Shown here piece by piece: positions 33,587 through 43,800 of a DNA stretch of 64,000 nt. How positions within the stretch are numbered: the first letter of the stretch is position 1; every line of letters begins with the position of its first letter. The stretch is from positions 37,898-101,897 of the IMG/VR virus record IMGVR_UViG_3300046777_002716; one strand, written 5' to 3'. Below the pieces are notes generated by a model. That model saw only the letters and a list, made by a program, of their open reading frames with translations, was not told the DNA's origin and made no database searches. The stretch comes from a virus. The position numbers and the translations under genes were made by a program.

Positions 33587-34384
33587 TCAAATATCTTTTT
33601 GTTGAGTAGGACTGTATTCTTTTCCATCAAAGAACATTTCTATACTTTCATTGAATCCATAGTTATCATCTGGATTAGCATCAATTGGATCTGGTGTAAC
33701 TGTATACCTCATTTCTCTTTTTGCATTTCTGGTATCAGTTCCACTATAATAATCAACCTGTACTTTACGAATAAGACCATCACTAGAATCAGAAATTGGT
33801 CCAAATAGAGATATCTTTGCAGTAAAATTAAAAGTATAAATTAAAATTCTTCTAGTTGAGAAATCTCCTTCATAATCATCAGTAAAAGTAACGCTATCTA
33901 AAACAATTGGTATATCTCTTTTTTCTCCAATAGAATCAATCAAATCAATAGTCATATTGAAGGATGGTTGGAAATATGGCAATACTTGTTCAACAACTTG
34001 TAAGGCATCATCTTGCAACTTGCACATTAAATTCAATTGAAAACCAATATTGTACGGTACTGGTAAGAAAACTTTCTTTATATTATCTGGACTACAAGCC
34101 TTAAATGTTTGAGTAACCCCAGATTTTCTAGTTGCATCATATTGAATAGATGTCATTTCAAATGACATTCTAGGCAATGTCATTGCTATTGGTTTATTTA
34201 ATTCTGGTTGTTGCTCAATTCTTGCAAGAAACTTTTGCATAGGACCATATGCAAGAGGAACTTTCATTTCACTGATACTATCTCCATCAGAGTCTTTATG
34301 CCTAATGTAGATATTATTGAACAGTGTTCCGAAAGAAATAACTGTTTTTCTAATAATTTGGTGATAATAGTAAGTTCCTAGCAT
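33587..34384 (-). CDS. 15: Proximal tail sheath stabilisation protein gp15
   Basis: A 265-aa protein (T4 gp15 is 272 aa) that caps the tail and connects it to the neck. The segments TYYYHQIIRKTVISFGTLFNNIYI, read over 4-27, and VPLAYGPMQKFLARIEQ, followed by LPRMSFEM, are hallmark. Its ATG overlaps the gp14 stop codon by 1 base; the gene order 13-14-15-16 follows T4. Confidence 0.95.
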   Translation of the reverse strand: MLGTYYYHQIIRKTVISFGTLFNNIYIRHKDSDGDSISEMKVPLAYGPMQKFLARIEQQPELNKPIAMTLPRMSFEMTSIQYDATRKSGVTQTFKACSPDNIKKVFLPVPYNIGFQLNLMCKLQDDALQVVEQVLPYFQPSFNMTIDLIDSIGEKRDIPIVLDSVTFTDDYEGDFSTRRILIYTFNFTAKISLFGPISDSSDGLIRKVQVDYYSGTDTRNAKREMRYTVTPDPIDANPDDNYGFNESIEMFFDGKEYSPTQQKDI

Positions 34385-35775
34385 TAAAATGTACCAAATG
34401 GATTTGATTCTGAAAAGTCAACAATTCCTTCTGCTTCTTCTTCAAGTTGTATATTTTCACTGTATTTATCATAAAGATCCCAATTATCATAAGATTTAAC
34501 AGAATAATATGCACTAGAAGAAGAACCAACAATAATTTCTCCAGGGTAAAACCCCTTTGTTGCTGCATTATCAACAAAAGAGACTTTCAATGTCTTTGTA
34601 TCAAAGTCCCAAGATTTCACTCTTCCAGTTGTTCCGGATACAGATCCAGTTACAATTTCATTAAACATATATGTACCAAATCCAACTAAAACAGGTGGAT
34701 TTTCTATTACAATTGATGGAGAAACTGTATATCCTGCGCCAGGATTAGTAATTTTGAATGATGCAATAGTCTGTGAGGTACCGACTACAGCAACTGCAGT
34801 TGCAGTTTCCCCAATTCCAATATTACCATTAATAGATACAACAGGTGAATTTACATACCCACCTCCACCACTAGTAATATTAATTTCTGAAACACCATAT
34901 AAATTAGTTTCAATTGAGCATGTTGCTGCAGCTCCAGATCCTCCACCACCGATAATATCAATAGTTGGTGCAACCGTATAACCTGCTCCAGCATTTGTTA
35001 ATGCTATAGATTGAATTGAATATACTCCAGACTTTTCGGTTGTTATTGCGACCGCAGATGCATTGATACCACCAAAAGGTGCTGAACTAATTGCCACTAC
35101 AGGTACTGAAGTATAACCATAACCATCATTATTGAGGAATATTTTTCTAATATAACCAGTACTGATGCTTGCATTTGCAGTAGCAACTGAACCAGAACCA
35201 ATAAGACTAATAGTTGTTATATAACCTTGATCTTCTATCTGTGTATCAATTTCTTCAATTGTAGTTTCAATAACTTCATCCTCATATTCAAATAGTTCAC
35301 ACTTTAATTCATAGACATATAATTTTCCCAATTGATAAAATGGTTGTTCATGTTCAACAAATTTTACTTCAAATAATCTTTGTCCTAGAGGAAAATAAAC
35401 TAAATCACCCTCTCTCGGTCTAGAAGAAACCTCAATCTCATTAATATTTGATGCATTATTAAATGGTGCAATAAAATCCTCAAATCTTTCTTTTGATATA
35501 ATTAAACTAACCTCATCTTTTAAACTCATCCCAAATTTCGTAAGAATATCTCCAGAACCAGTATATCCATCATAATTGTTTACATATGCTTCGATCGCAT
35601 AATTATCATCAAATTTTGATGATGATATTTCCTTAAGAATAGTTTCTTTTCGTACAAACTTTCTAGGAATGTAGATAACTTCTACACCATAGATTCTTAA
35701 TTGCTCATTAATTAGTTCTTGAACAAGTCTTTGTTCGTTTGGAGAACCTTGTAGAAAAAAAGGATTAAGTGCCAT
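34384..35775 (-). CDS. 14: Neck protein gp14 with inserted Gly-Tyr repeats
   Basis: A 463-aa neck protein, about 200 residues longer than T4 gp14 (256 aa). The N-terminal 170 residues (QELINEQLRIYGVEVIYIPRK, then a YFPLGQRLFEVKFVE motif) and the C-terminal region after about 350 are the conserved gp14 core. The extra central stretch (about 195-340) is made of at least four copies of a short beta module of the form G-x-GYT-xx-P-x-I/V, for example NAGAGYTVAP, SGGGGYVNSP and NPGAGYTVSP. The same module occurs in gp7, gp8 and the 2394-aa protein here. Confidence 0.93.
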   Translation of the reverse strand: MALNPFFLQGSPNEQRLVQELINEQLRIYGVEVIYIPRKFVRKETILKEISSSKFDDNYAIEAYVNNYDGYTGSGDILTKFGMSLKDEVSLIISKERFEDFIAPFNNASNINEIEVSSRPREGDLVYFPLGQRLFEVKFVEHEQPFYQLGKLYVYELKCELFEYEDEVIETTIEEIDTQIEDQGYITTISLIGSGSVATANASISTGYIRKIFLNNDGYGYTSVPVVAISSAPFGGINASAVAITTEKSGVYSIQSIALTNAGAGYTVAPTIDIIGGGGSGAAATCSIETNLYGVSEINITSGGGGYVNSPVVSINGNIGIGETATAVAVVGTSQTIASFKITNPGAGYTVSPSIVIENPPVLVGFGTYMFNEIVTGSVSGTTGRVKSWDFDTKTLKVSFVDNAATKGFYPGEIIVGSSSSAYYSVKSYDNWDLYDKYSENIQLEEEAEGIVDFSESNPFGTF

Positions 35776-35777
35776 TA

Positions 35778-36620
35778 TTATCCAATAAAGTCGTAAGGAG
35801 GTAATTCGTATTCTAGTGCCATTCTCTGTTTGAGATCTTCAAGTTCTCTTTCAGCATCCTCGTATAGTTCTCTGCCGTTAAGTTCAATACCACCAGGAAG
35901 TTTAACACCCCTAAATTTAATAAGATTTTGACCCCATTGTTTTTTCATCAATGAAGTTAAATATTTTTTTAGGAAACTATCATTATATACTTTAGTAAAA
36001 TCATTTGGATCCAAAATTCTGTAACAATCTATAATTAAGAACGAATCCAGACTTTGGGACTTCCAATCGATGTCCAAATACATTCTATTTTGTCTTTTGT
36101 TATATCTTATTTGCTTATCAGTAGTTAAAAGAAAATCAATATCTTCCAGATAACTTTTAACCATTGCATATTGAAGAAGTTCTACAGAGTTGAAATAATA
36201 TAAGTCATTAAGAAACAATTGATATTTAATACTAAACATACCTTGGGAAATTGAACTTGTGTCAAATTTCCAAACTTTTTCGATACCAATTACAGAATCT
36301 GGTACTTGAATATAATTTGATGTCTCATAAAAATTATATGTTTCTGTACCAAAACCAACAATATTAGAAGTTCCTGTGGTTGTAACTATCCCAGGACCTT
36401 GTGTTCCCTTCGCTTTTCCTCTATCAAGATCGTCTTGGGTAATTTTATATTTCAAATACATTCTTTCGACACCATCGAAGTGTCTCTCATAAAAATATTG
36501 TAATGCATCATCAACAAGATCGTCGATTTGTTCGTCAGAAATATTAATTTCTAATACAGGAGCACCAAGTCTTCTAAGACAATAATCAATTAATTCTTGT
36601 CTGCTTGAGGGTTTGGACAT
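35778..36620 (-). CDS. 13: Neck protein gp13
   Basis: A 280-aa neck protein (T4 gp13 is 309 aa) which with gp14 closes the filled head and connects it to the tail. The N-terminus RQELIDYCLRRLGAPVLEINI and the FYERHFDG motif are characteristic, as is the C-terminal MKKQWGQNLIKFRGVKLPGGI. It starts 1 base after the small fibre-like protein gene. Confidence 0.95.
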   Translation of the reverse strand: MSKPSSRQELIDYCLRRLGAPVLEINISDEQIDDLVDDALQYFYERHFDGVERMYLKYKITQDDLDRGKAKGTQGPGIVTTTGTSNIVGFGTETYNFYETSNYIQVPDSVIGIEKVWKFDTSSISQGMFSIKYQLFLNDLYYFNSVELLQYAMVKSYLEDIDFLLTTDKQIRYNKRQNRMYLDIDWKSQSLDSFLIIDCYRILDPNDFTKVYNDSFLKKYLTSLMKKQWGQNLIKFRGVKLPGGIELNGRELYEDAERELEDLKQRMALEYELPPYDFIG

Positions 36621-36621
36621 T

Positions 36622-37077
36622 TTAATAGGTTCCTCCGTCTATTTCATTTGACCAAGTTGGTGTACCTGAATCATCGGTTGTCATTATATAGTTTGTATAA
36701 TTAATACCATTTTCTGGACTACCTGTAGATACCATTAGTCCTTCACTATTAAAATATGGTATTCCATTTTCAAAATGTGGACCATAATAAAATCCACCTA
36801 CAACAGTAGAAATTCCAGATATAAATGAATTTCTTGCAGTAAATTCATCAAATCTTAAATCATCTCTAATGTATAAATCACCATCAATATAAACATCATT
36901 TTTAAATGTACTTACACCAACAAATGTTGATATGCCACTTACATAAAGTTCACGTACAGAGGCTATTCCACCTATTACGTTATCTGCTACAATTGCCCTT
37001 CCACCGGAAGATCCAGAAACGCTAGAAACAACCTTTATTGCATTTTGTTGACCAACTCTAACTTTTATGTCTGCCAT
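36622..37077 (-). CDS. Small fibre-like virion structural protein
   Basis: A 151-aa protein. The middle contains the repeating ELYVSGISTFVGVSTFKND and ITARNSF-like beta strands (GISTVVGGF) typical of cyanophage fibre and whisker proteins. The C-terminus ends in a short YIMTTDDSGTPTWS peptide. It starts on the stop of the previous gene. It may be a neck whisker or a fibre tip; no closer assignment is possible. Confidence 0.65.
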   Translation of the reverse strand: MADIKVRVGQQNAIKVVSSVSGSSGGRAIVADNVIGGIASVRELYVSGISTFVGVSTFKNDVYIDGDLYIRDDLRFDEFTARNSFISGISTVVGGFYYGPHFENGIPYFNSEGLMVSTGSPENGINYTNYIMTTDDSGTPTWSNEIDGGTY

Positions 37078-37421
37078 TATCTAGTAACTCCTTCTGTTAC
37101 AAGAACCATTCCCTCAATGACACGATTTTTTATGTTTGTTGGATCAGTAATTACAACATCATAAATGTATCTGCCCGGTTTAATGTTCTTTGTTTGCTCT
37201 GCAGTCAATTTTAATAATATATTTCCAGCACTTGCCGGAAATGAAATAACAGCATCAAAATCTATCGCATTAGAACTTCCTGCCCATTTTCTCATTTGAG
37301 CAGCAACTGTATAACCGGTTAAATCAAAGGATGAATTTGTCTCAGATCCTTCCAGTGTGAATGATTGACTAAAATCAGATCCAGCATTCACAATAATATT
37401 ATTAACATATACTGCTGCCAT
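37077..37421 (-). CDS. Small beta-sandwich structural protein
   Basis: A 114-aa protein with the arrangement of an immunoglobulin-like beta sandwich: IVNAGSDFSQSFTLEG, FDLTGYTVAAQMRKW and RYIYDVVITDP. It resembles the N-terminal domain of phage baseplate upper proteins. A CATAAATA sequence (one mismatch to the late octamer) is at 37444-37451, 23 bases upstream. Probable virion component of neck or baseplate. Confidence 0.6.
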   Translation of the reverse strand: MAAVYVNNIIVNAGSDFSQSFTLEGSETNSSFDLTGYTVAAQMRKWAGSSNAIDFDAVISFPASAGNILLKLTAEQTKNIKPGRYIYDVVITDPTNIKNRVIEGMVLVTEGVTR

Positions 37422-37452
37422 CTATTCTTTAATCTCTACTTTTTATTTATGT

Positions 37453-37623
37453 TTAAAGAGAACCTAAAGAAATCATCACCTCTTGCTGCTTTAAATATAA
37501 CTTACAATATAGTTTAGCAAATTTTTTCAATTCTTCTGGATTTAATTCATCAATTATTCTGGAATGCTTCTCATATTCAAATAATTTATCAATAGTTTCA
37601 AGTTCAACATCATTTGGTTCCAT
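37453..37623 (-). CDS. Small helical protein, 56 aa
   Basis: An ATG at 37623 opens a 56-codon frame beginning MEPNDVELETIDKLFEYEKH and ending ISLGSL. It is helical and acidic with an ELNPEELKKFAKLYCKLYLK segment. It overlaps the previous gene's end by 14 bases. Similar tiny proteins lie between gp13 and the baseplate genes of cyanophages. Function unknown. Confidence 0.65.
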   Translation of the reverse strand: MEPNDVELETIDKLFEYEKHSRIIDELNPEELKKFAKLYCKLYLKQQEVMISLGSL

Positions 37624-37813
37624 GAATCAACTCCTTAAGTAAAGATTTAATTTCGTCAATGTCTTGGCGCATTTGCTCAATTTCTCTTTTTTGAGAATCT
37701 CTATTATTGATACTATTTACATATTGATTATATGCAATATTATCACAATTTATAATGGCACCCGTATTTTCATCACGGTATAAATTTGGGTGCCCCTTAA
37801 CCGGAATCATCAT
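37610..37813 (-). CDS. Small conserved protein with coiled-coil tail, 67 aa
   Basis: A 67-aa protein. The first half (KGHPNLYRDENTGAIINCD) is a pattern common in T4-like phage small proteins; the second half is a short coiled coil EIEQMRQDIDEIKSLLKELI that may multimerise. It overlaps the stop of the 2394-aa gene by 4 bases, and the next small gene by 14. Probably a virion or assembly protein; unproven. Confidence 0.7.
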   Translation of the reverse strand: MMIPVKGHPNLYRDENTGAIINCDNIAYNQYVNSINNRDSQKREIEQMRQDIDEIKSLLKELIHGTK

Positions 37814-40800
37814 CGGATTGCAATACTTCTCAAATCTTTAAATCTTGGTGCATATGCTTGATTTGTTCCAGACATTACAATTTTAATTGTATACCCAGTA
37901 AAGTCACCAAGATTATTAGCATTAAATTCATATTCTAAGAATTGATTATCAAGACTTGCTGGGACAAACACATCTGGCAGACCACTATTATTTGATGGAT
38001 CAATTACATCTGGATAACCATCTTGGTTAAAATCTGATGTCAGATTATTATAACCTGGGAATAGTTCAAAAGATTGTTCTACTTCACTTGAATCTGGTCT
38101 GATCAGACTGTATAAGACTCTAAAGTCCGCTGAGGAGTGTCTGTATGCTCCTACAATCACTTTTAGTGCAGTTGCTGGTTGAGTTAGTCTAACAGTATTA
38201 GAAACATATACAGAAGCGTGTGGATCGTCTAGAAGAGAGTTAACTCTATTATCCAAAATATAATTCGAAACTGGACTATTAAGTCTACTACTTAGTAATC
38301 TAACTGAAGAATTCTTCCAGAAGATCATCGGTGATAGATTAGTATCTGATGTTGATAGATTAATCTTTGTGGTTAAAGATTTATTTCTTAATAATCCATC
38401 AAGATAAGTTTCCTCATTAATATTAGAGCATACAATTCTTGTTGATGTTAGTTTGTTTTCTTTAGCAATTTCTACATTTTCATATCCTTGATCTTGGAAT
38501 GAAATTTCTGTACCATCAACACTAGTTCCACTCACGCTTCTAATTTGTGCAGTAATCTCAGTAACAGATCCTGGTACAATACTAGAAATTTCTGGAATTA
38601 TAGTATCATATTGGATGTTTTGTGTAGCAATTACGTTATCTCCACCACCAGTATATTCTACATTAAATGAGATTTGTGGTGCTGAACTCAAACTTGCATC
38701 AGAAGATCTATTAGTTACATTACTATCAAAATTAGATCTATCAAATTCCACATAATAACTATCAATATCATTACCAATATCTGAAATATCATGTGTAGTG
38801 TTTATTCTTCTTAAAGATACTCCACTTAATTCATACTTGTAAACCTCAGTATTAATGTCATGATCTAAAACCAGCGTTGAATCTATTCCTCTACTAATTG
38901 TTAAAAGTTGACCAGTTCCTACAGACTCATACTTGATGATTTCATTCTCAATCTTAATATATCCAGGATTTGATCCACTAACAGCAATTCCCTCAAATGT
39001 ACCAAACTCTGAAGTTGATGCAACACTTATTGATGTACCTGATGCTAGTAATGGGGAAGTTAATTTAGTTGGTGGAATATTTGATTCAATATTATTCAGT
39101 ATAAGTTTGTTATTTGCTGCATACATTCCATGGTTAAATTGATTAACCTTCATAAAGTTTCCTGAATAAATTCCACCTACAGGAGTAGATGATGTAATAG
39201 TTGTACCTGCAAGAGATACTGCAGTTCCACTATTATTATAATAGACTAATGTTGAAACCCCAACGGTAGTAAATGATTCACCTTGAACATTGGATATGTA
39301 AAGAGTATCAACCCCATTAATTGCTGTTATTGTAATTCTGGCATCTTTTCCAGCAGCAGGTGATACATCAGATGTTTTTATACCTACTACATCTCCGACA
39401 CTATATCCATTACCTGCAGAAACAATGCTGGTTGAAGTAATTGTACCATTAGTTGCATTTATATTGAGTACTAAACCAGATCCATTACCAGTAATAGAAT
39501 AAGTTCCAACATTTGATGATGTTGTGTAGTTGGAACCACCAGTTGTAATACCAACTGATGATGCTGCACTACCAGTTCCAGTAATATAACCGTAGTTATA
39601 AGTCTTTACTGAATCTGCAATTTTTCTTCCAGTAGTTAAAATTCCTATCAAATTATTGTCAGTAATGGTACTTACACCAATTGCAAATCTTTTTGGTAGT
39701 GTTGTGACTGGATTTTCAGTGAGTGTTGGAACATAACCATTACTTTGGTTGAGAGTAGGATTTTGGAAAAATACACTACCTGTTTTTGATGTAAACTCTG
39801 CTTTGTAAAGTTTAAACTTCATATCTTGATATTGGTTTGCTGTCCAAATAGAACCATTCTGAGATTTAAATAGACTTCCAATAGCAAATTGTTTAGTGTA
39901 ACGAACACTTTCTGCATCAGGAAGAGTTGCAGTATTAACTGTCTTTTCTCCCATTTCAGCAATCCAAACTTCATATTTGTCAGATTGTGGTGCAAGAAGT
40001 ACAATTGCATACTCCAAACCAGGTGCAAGATAAATTGGATAATCAAATGTTACTTTTGTTGGAACTGTTGCATCATTAGAAATGTTAATATCTGATGGTT
40101 TAAGTGTTACTGGATTACCAACAATAACTCTTGTAGGAGTACCTAATTCGACAGTTCTAACTTCAACCGTTACTGGTGCATTTTCAGGATCTTTAGAAGC
40201 AAAGAATATATCAACCGCAGTTAAATATGCACCATTTGAATCGTCATTTGGCGAGTTGCCATTTAAATCTTCAATGTTTCCACCAACTGAGAAAGACTGT
40301 GCTAGAGGATCTACAAAGTAAACAGTTGTATTAGTTGTAGTTATTCTTTGTCTTTGTTCCCAAGTTCCTTCTGCTTTGTAGATTGTTTCTGCTGAAGAAA
40401 TTAATTTACTTCCTGGCAGTGGTGTTTCATTTGTTGAACTTGATGATAGTTTATAAACTTTAGAACCTGTTGCGATTCTAACTGGTGGTGTTGGATTTGA
40501 TAAAGGATCTCTTAAGAAGAATGACCCTTGAAGATCACCATAATTATCAGAAATTAATCTGAGATCTTTTACATATGCAATAGCACCACTTGTTTGTCCT
40601 ACCAATTTCATTCCAGTGACAACATAACCAGAATATAAACCTTGTGCCTCTGCACACAAACTATTAATATCTACGTTTAATACTTTAGAAGATGCACTAT
40701 ATGAAGATGGAATACCCTCATTTTTCAGATATGGGTTAATATTATAAGTTACGGTTGGTGCGTTAAAAAGTCCTTCTTTATGATTAGGAACAGCAACTCT

Positions 40801-43800
40801 AAAACTAATTAAGTTTTTACCACCATAAGAACCAATCACAGTTTCATTAACTGCAAATGCTGAGGAAGCACCATAATTAGTTAAGGTAGAATCTGGTGAA
40901 ATTTCTATAAGTTTTGGTATAAAATCAACACCACTATTTCCATCCAAGAATTGATAGATTCTTGTAAGTGGTTTTAGATTTACTGCACTAAATCCAGTAT
41001 TTCTGGATCTCATGTAGAGTTCTGTACCAGAAGATAGTAAACGATCTTCAACAGTAGTTGAAGTACTTCTACCAACAACTTCAAATCTACCAGTTGCTCT
41101 TAACCAAACCCAATTTGTTTGATTGATGTTTACATCTTGAGATCTAATTGTTCTGACCCATCTATCACTTGCAGGATTTAACTTAACATTTCCACTATAA
41201 GAAACTACGTGGAATGGGTTTACGTTTTCTACCTTAGTTGCAAGTGGTTGTTCAATCCACCCAATAGAATCATACTTTAGTGTAATTACATCATTTGTTT
41301 TTTGTACATTTGAATCATATAAATCAAAATTATTGGTTAAATCTAAATCTTCATCTATAAAAGATTCTGCATAAACTGGTAATAAATTAATACTATTTCT
41401 ACTAACTCTTGGAGTTAATTCTTTATTTTCACTATCTACTTCTACAGTTGAAACTTGATTATTAATTAGGTCACTATTTTTAAAATCATCTACAAAGAAA
41501 CCTGTTTTAAATCTATTAAACCCTTGAGCATCTTGAATTTGTAAAGTTTGTGTATTCAGTTCAAGAAGTGAAAGTGATGTGATTCTTTCTAGGTTTTCTA
41601 CTCTATCTTCAATAAGTCCAATATCTCTCATTGTATATCTTCTGTTATCTGAAAGTGAAACAGAAGCATCTTTTGGATTATAGAGATATGGTGGAAGAGT
41701 GATTGTAGATATCTCCATCACATCATCTGGTTTTGATGGTGCTTTTGGATTTACTGCTGGTACACCCTGTAAAACAATGAAGTTTCCTAGTTTATCAAGA
41801 TAAACTTTATCAATTCTACCAAGATAAAAATCATATCCAACTAAAGAACTTTCATTTGGAGAAAGAATTAATTTTGGTTCTTCACCAAAAATTCTAGATG
41901 AAAAATCAAATGGTGATGAGGATGATCCAGTAAATACTGATACTCTTGGTCTAAAATCTAGAGTGTCTGATGCTCTTACATTATTTTTTCCTATTGAAGG
42001 GATGTCTTCAGAAAATCTTGCTGCTTCATAACTATTAACTGTAAATACATCACCAGTATCACTTGAAGGTACAGTGTAATAGTCAAATACAACTAGAATC
42101 TTTCTAGATGGTGCTTCCTCTCCAGAATTTCTTATAATTCTAGAATAATCATAGTATTGATCTTTTTGACCCTTATCCAGAGTAAATTTATTGGTAATAT
42201 TTTTGTAACTACCAGAAGTAATAGATACCAAATCTGTATTAATTCCAGATTCTTCAAATAGAACAGTTTCACCAGTTACAAATCTGTTGCCATTGAGGTA
42301 AACAATACCTAAAGTATTAGATGTAGGTTTAGTTACAATTCTTGCTATAGTTTTACTAGTATTACCAATGATATTCTCACCAATAATAGCATTTACATCT
42401 ACATTTGCAATAGAACTAAAAGTAACTGTATCTAAAACAGGATTTGATGTATCTAAAGACTCATAGATTGCAATAACTTTTGCAACGTCTGGATAATTTA
42501 GGCAAATTTCTTCGTCATGTACTCTCAATCCATAATATGGATTATAAGTAAGACCATCATTGATTGAAGAATTTGATCCAGTTCCTGATTGTGGATATTT
42601 GGATAGATTTACATTAATTACTTTACTACGATTAATCTTTTTAATCTTACTTTGAATGCCATTCTTAATGAATGTTGCGTTAATCGCAGCGATATTCTTA
42701 TTTGAAATATTGCTGAATGTAACTTGATTATTCAGCAATGTAACTTTATCTGAAGTTAATGGTTCAATAGTACCATCTTCATAGTGAATTGAATATCTTT
42801 CTTCATCAAATGCTTGGAATTGTGATAGTACTGAACTAATTCCAAGATTAAAATTAGATGTAGATACTGTAAGTGTATTACCTGATGGTGTTAATGTTGA
42901 ATTTGACTGTGCTCTAAATGTTAATATTGAAGAATTTAGATTTGTAGAAGAAATGTTGGAATCTGGAAATCTTGCATACAGATAACCTTCTTGTTCATTT
43001 CTAATTTTTGGAGTACCAATAGAAAATGTAGTACTTGTTTGTGCTGCTGGAAGAGCACCATCACAAATTCCAGGAACACTAGTAACTGATGCTAGTGTTA
43101 TTGAGGATCCATCAGAAGAAACTGATTGAACTCTATTATATGTTTCTGTTAGGAATCCAACTCTCTGATATCTAATAATAGAATCTACTGAAATGCCTCT
43201 GAATAATTTTCCAGAAGAAGTAACAGCACCTGTAGATTGAATTGTAATTACATCTGTAGGAGAAAATCCAAAGGGAGTTGATTTATCTAACTGAGTATCT
43301 GCAATAAATGCAACAGAAAAACCAGATACTGCAGTTGACTGAAATACTGACTTAATATCTTGTGTAGAGTATGCTGTTATAGACTTAATAGATCTTGAAT
43401 AAAGATCTATACCATTAATTAGTAGTTGTTCACCTACAATAAAAGTACCAGATGTTTGTCTGAGATAAATTGTATCAGAACCACTACCAGCAGATGTCAC
43501 ATATCCACTAGCACCACTGCTTTTTCCTTTTACAAATGATGATGCTGGCAGTTCTGTACTTGAAATACTTTGATTTAATACAATCTGTACATATGTCTGA
43601 ATATCATACAGATATAAATCCCAATTAGTACCAGAACCTGAATATGAGGAATCTGTTACATTAAAGGCATAAACTCTTGCATCACCGATTTTAGTACCTG
43701 ATGGTGATGATGTTGAAGATTTTCTTCTATTATATAACTCAATTGTGCCTTTTTGTTTTGGACCACCCGAAACATTATTCACTCTAATCAAATTTCCCAT